Assembly (NCBI RefSeq): GCF_001653515.1 | Contig: NZ_LYOY01000029.1 | Span: forward strand, 62,001 to 126,000 | DNA: 64,000 bases | Source: Streptomyces sp. ERV7 | Lineage (GTDB): Bacteria > Actinomycetota > Actinomycetes > Streptomycetales > Streptomycetaceae | Direction: 5' to 3' | Part shown: in pieces, positions 49,300-57,219 of the stretch | How the letters are laid out: each line of letters starts with the position of its first letter | Position numbering within the stretch: the stretch's first letter is position 1 | Made by a program: the position numbers and the translations under genes | Notes under the pieces: generated by a model | The model's database searches: none | Seen by the model: only the letters and a program-made list of their open reading frames with translations | Told to the model about the DNA's origin: nothing

Positions 49300-50256
49300 T
49301 CAACCGATCAGGGACTGGACCTGCCGCGCGCAACCCCACGACAGTGTGACGCCCGAGCCGCCGTGACCGTAGTTGTGCACCACGACGGCGCCGTGGTGGC
49401 TGCCGCGTTCCAGCCGTACGCGCGGCCGCACCGGCCGTAGACCGACCCGGAGCTCCCTGACCTCGGCGTGGCCGAGTGCGGGCAGGACGGCGGCGCAGCG
49501 CGCCACGATCCGCTCGGCGGCCTCCGGGTCCGGCCGCAGGTCGCTTCTGCCGTGTCTGACCATCCCGCCCAGGACGACGTGGTCGGGGTGGGCGATCCAG
49601 TACGTGGGGTCCTCGCTCTCGGGGAAGTCCGAGAAGAATCCCTCGATCCCCGGATTCTCCGTGATCACCAACTGGCCCCAACTCGGCGTCACCTGCCGGT
49701 CACCCACCAGATCCCTGGCCCCGAGTCCGGCGCAGTTGACCACCACAGGGGCGATCTCCAGCAGCTGGTCCAGGTCGCGCAACGGGCTGTCCAGCAGCCG
49801 AACGGTGGCTCCGGTGGCGAGCAGACGGCCCATCAAGTAGCCGAGGTAGACGGGCATGTCGAAGACCGGGGCCCGGTAGGTCCACCCCCATCCGAAGCCG
49901 GGCGGCAGTTCGGACGGGCCGCAGGGGGCGAATCCGCTCACCGAACGCAGCCAGGCCGGCGGCCGCGCCGGCTCGCGCGAGGCTTCGATCCCCGGGGTGA
50001 TGCGCACGCCGGACCGCGGATCGGCGGCGATCGCCGTCAGGTCCGGCAGGCTGCGCAGGCTCCACTCCAGCACCCTGGGATCGTCGAAGACGTACGGTCC
50101 CCACAAAGCCCCGGCGACCGCGGACGTCGTACGCTGGGGTTCGCGGTCGCAGACGACGGTGACAGCTCGTCCCGCCTCCGACAGCACCAGCGCGGTCGTC
50201 AGCCCCGCCACCCCGCACCCGACAACGATGACCTCAGGATCCGCTGAGACAGCCAC
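49300..50256 (-). CDS. FAD-dependent D-amino-acid-oxidase-like enzyme
   Basis: A 318-aa DAAO-family flavoenzyme. The FAD motif GCGVAGLTTALVL is at the N-terminus. RTTSAVAGALWGPY and the C-terminal VVVHNYGHGGSGVTLSWG match D-amino-acid and D-aspartate oxidases. It would oxidise a D-amino acid or another amine. The GTG has only a close GGAG, but TAATCT lies six bases before the GGAGCG, which suits a leaderless or near-leaderless transcript. First gene of the three-gene minus-strand unit. Confidence 0.85.
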   Translation of the reverse strand: MAVSADPEVIVVGCGVAGLTTALVLSEAGRAVTVVCDREPQRTTSAVAGALWGPYVFDDPRVLEWSLRSLPDLTAIAADPRSGVRITPGIEASREPARPPAWLRSVSGFAPCGPSELPPGFGWGWTYRAPVFDMPVYLGYLMGRLLATGATVRLLDSPLRDLDQLLEIAPVVVNCAGLGARDLVGDRQVTPSWGQLVITENPGIEGFFSDFPESEDPTYWIAHPDHVVLGGMVRHGRSDLRPDPEAAERIVARCAAVLPALGHAEVRELRVGLRPVRPRVRLERGSHHGAVVVHNYGHGGSGVTLSWGCARQVQSLIG

Positions 50257-50409
50257 CGCTCCAGATTAGGGATTCGCCCGGATCACAGCCAGATCGACGG
50301 ACCGTCAAATGCTGTGCATCCAGCCGCTGATGGGCGCGGTAGCTGGTTGACTGTGAGGAGGACACCGCATGGGCGGTGCTCAGCCGCGTACGAGCGAGAG
50401 GCCGTGCCG

Positions 50410-52827
50410 ATGGGGGGTGCCGAAGGGCGGGGCGATCGCGAGCCCGACCGGTCCGGGACCACGCGCTCGGAGTTGTCCGGGAACGCCTGGGACGTGGTCC
50501 AGGCGCGCGACGTCAGCGGTGGCATCCACTTCCACCACGCCGACCCTGCCCTGGGGCCGAGTCCGCGGCAACTTCCCGCAGACGTGAGGGGATTCGTCGG
50601 AAGACAGGCGGCTCTCGACAGCCTCGACGACATCCTGGCCCGTGGCGTCGAGAGCTCGCAGACCGTCGTGATCTCGACGATCGCCGGCACCGCGGGCGTC
50701 GGCAAGACCTCCCTCGCCACGCACTGGGCGCACCGGGTCAAGGACCGCTTCCCCGACGGCCAGCTGCACGTCAACCTCCGGGGCTATGACGCGGGACCGC
50801 CCGTCACCGCCGATCAGGCGCTCGAACGGTTCCTGCGCGCCCTGGGGGTCGCTCCGGGAGCGATCCCCGACGACCCCGAGGACAAGGCCGCGCTCTACCG
50901 GTCCCTGCTGGCCGGGCGGCGCATGCTCATCGTGCTGGACAACGCCGCGGCCGTACGCCAGGTGCGTCTCCTGCTGCCCGGGACCGCCTCCTGCATGGTG
51001 CTGGTGACCAGTCGTGACCGGTTGTCCGGACTGGTGGCCCGGGACGGCGCACACCGCCTGGACCTGGATGTCCTCGCCGAGGACGAAGCCGTGCGGCTGC
51101 TACGGGACAGCACCCGGGGGCACCGCGGCCCGGACCCCGAGCCCGAACTGATCCAGCTGGCCCGGCTGTGCGCCCGCCTTCCCCTGGCGCTGCGCATCGC
51201 GGCCGAGCGGGCGGCAGCCCGGCCGCACATGCCGCTCAGCGAGTTGATCAGTGATCTGCAGGACGAGTCCTCCCTGTGGATAGCTCTCTCGGCGGACGAG
51301 GAGGAGGACAGCGACGCGGTGCACACCGTGTTCGCCTGGTCCTACCGTGCCTTGGGCAGCGAGGCCGCCCGGATGTTCCGGCTGCTGGGCCTGCACCCCG
51401 GACCGGACTTCTCGGTCCACGCCGCGGCGGCCCTGGCAGACGTCTCCACCGTCACCGCACGGCGGCTGCTCGACTCCCTGGCCGGCACGCATCTGATCTC
51501 CGCGTCCGCCTACGACCGCTTTCAGTTCCACGACCTGCTCCGGGCATTCGCCTTCGAACAGGCGGTCAACGACGAGACGCCGGAAGGCCGGGCGTCCGCG
51601 CTGCGCCGGCTGTGCGAGTGGTATTTGGAGGCGATGGGGGCGGCTGCCGCGGTGCACGACGCCCAGTACGCCGACGACTGGCATGTGCATCCTGCGCGGA
51701 CCGATCTGCCGGGGCTTCCGGACGTGTCGGACTACGAGCGGGCCATGGCCTGGTTCACCGTGGAGACCGACAACCTGGTGGCGGTCAGCAGGACGGCGGC
51801 CGAGGCGGGCCACCACGAGGTGGCGTGGAAGCTGCCCGCCCTGTTGCGTACGCCGTTCCTGGACCGGCATCCCGTACAGGGCTGGCTGCCGATGGCCGAC
51901 CAGGCGCTGCGGGCCGCTCGGCGATCGGAGGATCTGGTCGGTGAGGCCGTGACGCTCCTCGGCATGAGCATCGCGCACCGCCAGGCGCACCGTGTCGAGG
52001 AGGCCGTCGAGCACAGCCGTGCCGCACTGGCCGCCGCCCGTCAGGTCGACGATGCTTGGCAGACGATCGCCGCCCTGGTCATGCTGGGGCACGCGCTGCG
52101 CCTGGGGCGCCGGCTCGACGAAGCCCTGGAGTCGTACCAGGAGGCCCTGGACATCGCCGGAGGGCTGCGGCTGCGTCTGTGGATCGTGTGGGGGCTCATC
52201 GGACGCGCCGAGGCGCTGCTCGACTCGGGGTCCCACAGTGAGGCCCGGGCGTGCGTGGCGGCGACACTGCGGGAACTGCACGACGGCGAGAGCCCCGGCG
52301 CCCGCTCGGAATGCCTGTGGGTGGAGGCGACGATCGACCGGGAGACGGGCCTTCTGGCCGACGCGGATCGGCATATCGGCCAGGCCCTGCACATGGCGTA
52401 CGAGACCCGCAACGTCATCTACCAAGGACAGTGCGAGACCGAACTCGGCCGCGTCCGCCTCGCGGCAGGCCGCGCCGAAGACGGACTGGCCGCGCTCCAG
52501 CGCGCCGCGTCGATCGGCCGGCTCCTGGGTGACCAGGCGATGGAGGGGACGGCGCTGGACATGACCGGGCAGGCCTACCAGGCGCTGGACCGGCCGCAGG
52601 AAGCCGTGCAGTTCCACCGCCTGGCCATTGTGGAGTTCCGGGAGCTCGGCGACGACTGGCGGCTTGCCGGTGCGCTGGAGAACCTGGCCGCGGCCATGGA
52701 ACGGACCGGCGATACCGCTGCTGCGGCATCGCACCGGCGGGAGGCCGTCGGCATCCTGCGGCGCTACACCGACGCCCGGGCGAGGGCCCTGTGCTCGGCT
52801 GTGACGGCTCGGCTGCCTGCTGGATGA
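50410..52827 (+). CDS. STAND NTPase (NB-ARC-TPR, NLR-like) with N-terminal amyloid motif
   Basis: An 805-aa protein. Residues 22-43 carry a BASS/RHIM-like motif, SGNAWDVVQARDVSGG, matching that of the effector-like protein at 45066. The NB-ARC domain has Walker A GTAGVGKTS (Lys99), Walker B MLIVLDNAA, the sensor LVTSRDRL and the GLPL-like LPLALRIAAERAA. A winged-helix part (GSEAARMFRLLGLHPGPDFS) follows, then about ten TPR repeats to the end. Such proteins sense a signal through TPRs and oligomerise to template effector amyloid. GTG at 50404 is an alternative start. A strong ribosome site at 50355 leads instead to a short frame in another phase. Confidence 0.88.
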   Translation: MGGAEGRGDREPDRSGTTRSELSGNAWDVVQARDVSGGIHFHHADPALGPSPRQLPADVRGFVGRQAALDSLDDILARGVESSQTVVISTIAGTAGVGKTSLATHWAHRVKDRFPDGQLHVNLRGYDAGPPVTADQALERFLRALGVAPGAIPDDPEDKAALYRSLLAGRRMLIVLDNAAAVRQVRLLLPGTASCMVLVTSRDRLSGLVARDGAHRLDLDVLAEDEAVRLLRDSTRGHRGPDPEPELIQLARLCARLPLALRIAAERAAARPHMPLSELISDLQDESSLWIALSADEEEDSDAVHTVFAWSYRALGSEAARMFRLLGLHPGPDFSVHAAAALADVSTVTARRLLDSLAGTHLISASAYDRFQFHDLLRAFAFEQAVNDETPEGRASALRRLCEWYLEAMGAAAAVHDAQYADDWHVHPARTDLPGLPDVSDYERAMAWFTVETDNLVAVSRTAAEAGHHEVAWKLPALLRTPFLDRHPVQGWLPMADQALRAARRSEDLVGEAVTLLGMSIAHRQAHRVEEAVEHSRAALAAARQVDDAWQTIAALVMLGHALRLGRRLDEALESYQEALDIAGGLRLRLWIVWGLIGRAEALLDSGSHSEARACVAATLRELHDGESPGARSECLWVEATIDRETGLLADADRHIGQALHMAYETRNVIYQGQCETELGRVRLAAGRAEDGLAALQRAASIGRLLGDQAMEGTALDMTGQAYQALDRPQEAVQFHRLAIVEFRELGDDWRLAGALENLAAAMERTGDTAAAASHRREAVGILRRYTDARARALCSAVTARLPAG

Positions 52828-52839
52828 CGGAGGGCGGCC

Positions 52840-53301
52840 CTAAGGAGACCGGAGGGGCGCCGCACGGACCATCAACAGCCGTTCCTGGCTCGGCCCGAGG
52901 TAGTCGCTGTGCCGCTCGACGAGGCAGAAGCCCGACGCCTCGTACAGCCGCAGAGCGGGGTGGTTGTCCGGGGCCACGCTCAGCCAGACGGCGCCGAGCC
53001 CCCGGTCGTCCGCGCGGCTCAGCACGGCGTCGAGCAGGCTGCGCCCGTGACCGCGCTGCCGGTGGGTGCGTTCGACCGCGAGCGACAGGAGCCACGACCG
53101 GCCGCTGCCGTCGCCGGCCAGGAGCGCGTAGCCGTACAGCCCTCCGGTGCCCGCGGAGACGAGCATGTGGTGGCCATGGACGTCGAACAGCTGGCGCAGC
53201 GCGAAGTACGGATAGCTGAGGCCGGGGAACGCGCGCGCCTCCAGGGCCGCGATGGCCGCCAGGTCGCCCTCGACCGCCTGACGCACCTGTCCGTCCCGCA
53301 T
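52840..53301 (-). CDS. GNAT family N-acetyltransferase (RimI-like)
   Basis: A 153-aa acetyltransferase. The acetyl-CoA motif is RQRGHGRSLLDAVLSRA, and WLLSLAVER, VWLSVAPDNHPALRLYEASGF and the C-terminal LLMVRAAP are in RimI-like order. It would acetylate a protein N-terminus, an amino acid or a small amine; the target is unknown. It is convergent with the STAND gene, whose stop lies 12 bp away. Confidence 0.9.
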   Translation of the reverse strand: MRDGQVRQAVEGDLAAIAALEARAFPGLSYPYFALRQLFDVHGHHMLVSAGTGGLYGYALLAGDGSGRSWLLSLAVERTHRQRGHGRSLLDAVLSRADDRGLGAVWLSVAPDNHPALRLYEASGFCLVERHSDYLGPSQERLLMVRAAPLRSP

Positions 53302-53369
53302 GGCACCCAGTGTGCACCGGACGTGGCGCCGGATTCCCGTCCTGCACGGTCAAGGAGCGCCGCACGGCG

Positions 53370-54317
53370 TCACGACCGGTCGGTGCCCTCTGCCGCCTCC
53401 CAGAGGGTGCTGAACTGCTGGACCCGCTGGGCGACTTGGGGGAAGCGCAGGTTGATGGCCGTATGGGCGGTGACGCCGAGCAGGTCGAAGACGATCTCGT
53501 AGGAGAGCGACTCGTCGAAGACGACGAAGTCACCGATCGCGGTCATCCGGGCGGTGGGCGGCAGTTCGGAGAGCGACAGCACGCGCACCTCTATGCCGAG
53601 GCTTCGCTGGTCGTCGCAGAGGCGGCTCAGTTCGGGGGTGGTGTCCTCGGCTTCCGCGACGATGAACAGCCGCCGGATGCGCACGCCCCGGTGGATCGCG
53701 TCGCGCTGCGCCCCCAGATACCGAACGCCGAGTTCGCTCGCCCAGAAGTCCCGGTCGGCCCAGCTGCTGGTGGCGTCGATGGTCAGGGCGGCGCACTCAG
53801 TCAGGGTCGTGATCCAGTCGTGGTCCTCTCCCTCCCGGTGGACGACTTCCAGGTTGAGGTGCTCCATCAGCGAGGTGAGCCGCAGGAGCTCCGCGCGGAC
53901 GAAGGGCTCCATGATCGACGGGGCGGCCGTCCCGAGGGTCGTCGCACTGCGGACCAGCCGGGTCACCTCCTCCCGCGACAGCGCCGAACGATCGACCATG
54001 CTGAAGAGCTCGGTGTCCTCGTTGACGCGGGCGAAGCCGTCGGCGACCAGCTCCTTCATCTCGGAGTTTTCCGTGGCGAGTGTCTCTTCGAGCGAGGCGA
54101 TCCGGTCGGCCAAGTCGTTCATGAACTGGATGATCAGCGCCGCCCCGCCCGCGAGGACCGAGACGGTCAGCTTCCAGACCGGGGGCTGCTCGGTGAGGCC
54201 GGTGAGCAGATAGCAGGCTCCGGCGACCAGCACGGCCACCAGTGGCCTGAGCAGAATGGGCGGGCGGCGTGGAGTCGAAGGCTTCACCGGCTCCGGCGTG
54301 TTCGGCGATCCGGCCAT
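53370..54317 (-). CDS. Membrane-anchored protein of unknown function, cassette tail gene
   Basis: A 315-aa protein with two N-terminal membrane segments (about residues 22-41 and 49-66). A coiled-coil stretch (DLADRIASLEETLATENSEMKELVADGF) and a soluble domain follow (YLGAQRDAIHRGVRIRRLFIVAEAED ... FVVFDESLSYEIVFD). The soluble part recalls PLD-like or signalling domains that lack an HKD motif; I cannot name the family. AAGGAG lies about eleven bases before the ATG. It follows the SCO2521-like gene by 58 bp on the same strand and is probably part of that operon. Confidence 0.72.
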   Translation of the reverse strand: MAGSPNTPEPVKPSTPRRPPILLRPLVAVLVAGACYLLTGLTEQPPVWKLTVSVLAGGAALIIQFMNDLADRIASLEETLATENSEMKELVADGFARVNEDTELFSMVDRSALSREEVTRLVRSATTLGTAAPSIMEPFVRAELLRLTSLMEHLNLEVVHREGEDHDWITTLTECAALTIDATSSWADRDFWASELGVRYLGAQRDAIHRGVRIRRLFIVAEAEDTTPELSRLCDDQRSLGIEVRVLSLSELPPTARMTAIGDFVVFDESLSYEIVFDLLGVTAHTAINLRFPQVAQRVQQFSTLWEAAEGTDRS

Positions 54318-54375
54318 GTGTCGTGGTCTCCTTGGGAGGGATCGTGCGCGTCCCCACCCAGGGGTGGGCGCTCAG

Positions 54376-55344
54376 TTACCGCAGGTGCGCGGCGGTCTGC
54401 AAGGCCATCTGATCCCTGATCCGTTGGACCAGGTTCAGCCACTGCCTGGTGAATCCGGGTTCCCGCTCCAGCACTTCCCACAGCGGGCGCAGGACCCGGT
54501 CCACGCGCGCTGACGGCATCCACAGATGCATCAGATGGTCGACGGCGGGACGCAGCGCCGCCAGCGCGTCCCGCCCGTCTATCGAGCCGAGCCGGCTGCG
54601 CTCGACCATCCTGATGAGCGTCGTGAGCAGCCAGTCGTGCAGGGCGAGGTCATGGCAGAGCGCGGCGGCGGCGTCCGCGGTGATTCCCGTCGGTAGCCCG
54701 AGCTCCGCCGTACGCAGTCCGTCTTCGGCCAGGGTGAAGCTCGTCAGGGACGGACCCTGGACGTCCGGTAGCGCCACCCAACGCAGCCGGGTGACCCGGG
54801 ACTTGAAGGGCGGCTGCTGGTCGAGTGCCCGGGCCCGCACCATCCGGACGAGCCTACGGTCGGCGATCGCTCCCAGGTCGAGGTCACCGGGGCGGCGGGC
54901 GTCGTTGAGGTGGCCGTCGGCGACATCGCGCCCGGGGAGCGTGCCGTACGGCTCGACGATGCCGGGGCGGGCCAGGTAGTGGCCCCAGCGGCGCCGTTGG
55001 TGGGGGCCTTCGGCCGTGACCGCGCAGAAGGTGCCCACTTGCAGGAGTCGGCCCTCGGTGAGCGTGGCGCGGGTGGTGACGGTGCCGACGGCGCGGACCT
55101 TGGCGCCGGAGGCGGTGGGCAGGTGGCAGTCCACGCCGGTCAGCACGTCGGGCGACCGGACGTACAGATTGGGTCGCTCGGAGACTCGGGTCTGCTCGCC
55201 CGCCCCCCATCGCAGCAGGTCGGCGGCGTCGCGCGCGGAGAGTGCCTGGGAGTGCGGCAGCAGGCGGGTGTGCACTTCGCCGAAGACCAGGACCGGCTCC
55301 GGACTCTGTCCGCTCAGCCCACCGGTGTCCGCGCCCCCGTCCAT
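54376..55344 (-). CDS. SCO2521 family protein
   Basis: A 322-aa soluble protein resembling SCO2521 of Streptomyces coelicolor, part of a conserved actinobacterial cassette of unknown function. Visible blocks are VLVFGEVHTRLLPHSQALS, YVRSPDVLTGVDCHLPTASG, VRAVGTVTTRATLTEGRLLQVG and a helical C-terminal half with DWLLTTLIRMVE. GAGGAG precedes the ATG, which lies one base after the stop of the SCO2522-like gene. I see no enzymatic motif. The family name is from memory of the gene order and wording. Confidence 0.72.
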   Translation of the reverse strand: MDGGADTGGLSGQSPEPVLVFGEVHTRLLPHSQALSARDAADLLRWGAGEQTRVSERPNLYVRSPDVLTGVDCHLPTASGAKVRAVGTVTTRATLTEGRLLQVGTFCAVTAEGPHQRRRWGHYLARPGIVEPYGTLPGRDVADGHLNDARRPGDLDLGAIADRRLVRMVRARALDQQPPFKSRVTRLRWVALPDVQGPSLTSFTLAEDGLRTAELGLPTGITADAAAALCHDLALHDWLLTTLIRMVERSRLGSIDGRDALAALRPAVDHLMHLWMPSARVDRVLRPLWEVLEREPGFTRQWLNLVQRIRDQMALQTAAHLR

Positions 55345-55345
55345 C

Positions 55346-56317
55346 TCAGGGCTCCTCGTGGAAGACGTAGGAGATGCGGTCGGTGATTTCCTCGGGTAGC
55401 GACAGCCCCTCGACCGAGGCACGTTCGGCGACTTGGCGCAGAGCCTGCGGCTCGACGTTCACCTGGTCGAGGACGACCCGCACCGCATGCTCGACCGGCA
55501 GGAGGCGGGAGGGGAGGACGGAGCAGGTGCGGTAGGCGGAGAAGGGCGCAGCGCAGGGGGTGAGCCGGATCAGTGGCGGCAGCGCGTCCCAGTCGCCCGG
55601 AAAGTCCTCGTCGGCCGCCCACGGCACGGGCTGGAGAACGGGTTCGCCGCAGTGCCGCAGTAATCCGAGCCGGGCCAGTTGCCAGACGGCGGCCAGGAAC
55701 GCGCACGACCAGACGCGCCGCCCGGTCGGCTCGTCCCAGAGCTCGGCGTCGAGGAAGACCGAGTGCCGCCGGGCGGTGGTCTCGGCGGGCGGGTGCCAGA
55801 CGGGGGCGTCGGCCATCGCCTCCACGGTTGGCGCGTCGGGGGTTCGGCGGCCGTTGGCGAGCCAGCCGCTCCGGCCGACCGGCGGCCGGGAACCGTCGCT
55901 GCCGGGCGGCGGCGACTCGACGAGGCGGGCCCGCACTCCCTCGGCGACGGGGACACCGTCCGCGACGGCGCAGCCGGACTCGCGGGCCAGGTAGTCGATG
56001 ACGAGCCCGGCGCGTTCGGCCTCGGCGAGCACGACGGGAAGGAGCGCGGCGGGGGTGGAGACGCGGGTGCAGTATTCGTCCACCAGGAAGCAGGTGCTGA
56101 CCCGGGGCCTGCGTCCGCCTGCGGCGGCGACCGTACGTGCCGCGTCGGCCCACGGCCGGACCTGCGCGAAGTGCGCGCGCAGCCGTTGCGGACCCGCCTC
56201 GAAGTCCTCCGGGTAGAGGTGGCCGAGTTCCAGCGACACATGGGCGAGCGGCACCGCCTGGGTGCGCGGTTCGAGGGTCGTCTCCCGGAAGACGGCGCTG
56301 GTTCCGGTCTCCGTCAC
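55346..56317 (-). CDS. SCO2522 family protein
   Basis: A 323-aa protein matching the second member of the cassette. It opens with VPLAHVSLELGHLYPEDFEAGPQRLRAHFAQVRPWADAAR. CFLVDEYCTR comes next, then AGLVIDYLARESGCAVAD. No known catalytic motif is visible. The GTG start overlaps the stop of the P-loop gene as GTGA. Like its neighbours it is found as part of a set, which suggests a complex or ordered pathway with the variant P-loop protein. Confidence 0.72.
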   Translation of the reverse strand: MTETGTSAVFRETTLEPRTQAVPLAHVSLELGHLYPEDFEAGPQRLRAHFAQVRPWADAARTVAAAGGRRPRVSTCFLVDEYCTRVSTPAALLPVVLAEAERAGLVIDYLARESGCAVADGVPVAEGVRARLVESPPPGSDGSRPPVGRSGWLANGRRTPDAPTVEAMADAPVWHPPAETTARRHSVFLDAELWDEPTGRRVWSCAFLAAVWQLARLGLLRHCGEPVLQPVPWAADEDFPGDWDALPPLIRLTPCAAPFSAYRTCSVLPSRLLPVEHAVRVVLDQVNVEPQALRQVAERASVEGLSLPEEITDRISYVFHEEP

Positions 56318-57216
56318 GGCGTCCCCCAGACGTCGTCGTCGGTGAGCTTCTCGGCCAGGTGCTCAAATGCCTTCAGCGTCTCCAGGCCGGCGACCTGGCT
56401 GGAGAGCACGTCCTCATCGGTGATCAGCTGTTCGCGCCATTGCAGCACGGGGTCGAGCGGTACGGAGCCGAGAGTCACGGTATGGCCGAGGCCGCGGTCG
56501 GCGGCAAGCCGGCGGAGGTCCTGGTCGCAGCTGACCATCCACGCGTACTGGGCGGGCGGCGCCAAGGACCACGGTGGCGTCTGCGGGTCGGGCACGGCGG
56601 CGCGTACGAAACGTATGCTGCCCCGCAGTTGCTCGACGTCGTGACCCCGGGCGGCGCCGCCGTCGAGGATGCCGCGCGGGCCGAAGGCGAACCCGGAGGC
56701 GGCGATCACATGCTGCCGCGTCCACCGGTGATAGATGAGCCACCGGGCGCCGACGCCTCGCAGTTCGGGCCGTGCGGTGACCTCCAGCGCCAGGTCGACG
56801 GCGTAGCTGCGGCCGGCGCTGAGGTCGACCACCACCACGTCGAACTCACTGTGGAGCCGCAGGAAGAGGTCGACGCAACGGAGAACGGAGTCCTTGCCGA
56901 CGGCGAACTCGCCGCCGCTGTGGTCGCCGGGGAACAGGGCGAGGCTGCCGGAGCCGGCGGGCCGGTGGCGCAGGGTCGGGTGCTCGGTACGCGCCCAGAC
57001 GTCGAGCCGGACCGGCTCCTGCGCCTGCCCCCGGAGGTAGGAGTGGAGGCCGCCCCTGGCGTCCGGTACGTCGAAGACCGCTGCGGCGGTGGGCGAGCCG
57101 AAGTCGAAGTCCAGGTAGCAGACGTCGTCGCCGGTCAGCGCGCGGCGGAAGGCGATGTTGGCGCTGGTGACCGAGCGGCCGGTGCCGCCCTTGTCCGAAG
57201 CGGCGAAGACGAGCAC
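56314..57216 (-). CDS. SCO2523 family variant P-loop (ParA/MinD-like) protein
   Basis: A 300-aa protein of the deviant-Walker ParA/MinD/CobQ type. The P-loop reads SDKGGTGRS (residues 7-15): the signature Lys9 is kept but the usual catalytic Lys is Arg14, the feature for which the family is called variant P-loop. The switch region DFDFGSPTAAAVFDVP (Walker A') and FDVVVVDLSAGRS follow. It may bind nucleotide with weak or no hydrolysis and act as a switch for its cassette partners. Its GTG lies 3 bp after the stop of the SCO2524-like gene. Confidence 0.8.
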   Translation of the reverse strand: MLVFAASDKGGTGRSVTSANIAFRRALTGDDVCYLDFDFGSPTAAAVFDVPDARGGLHSYLRGQAQEPVRLDVWARTEHPTLRHRPAGSGSLALFPGDHSGGEFAVGKDSVLRCVDLFLRLHSEFDVVVVDLSAGRSYAVDLALEVTARPELRGVGARWLIYHRWTRQHVIAASGFAFGPRGILDGGAARGHDVEQLRGSIRFVRAAVPDPQTPPWSLAPPAQYAWMVSCDQDLRRLAADRGLGHTVTLGSVPLDPVLQWREQLITDEDVLSSQVAGLETLKAFEHLAEKLTDDDVWGTP

Positions 57217-57219
57217 CGT

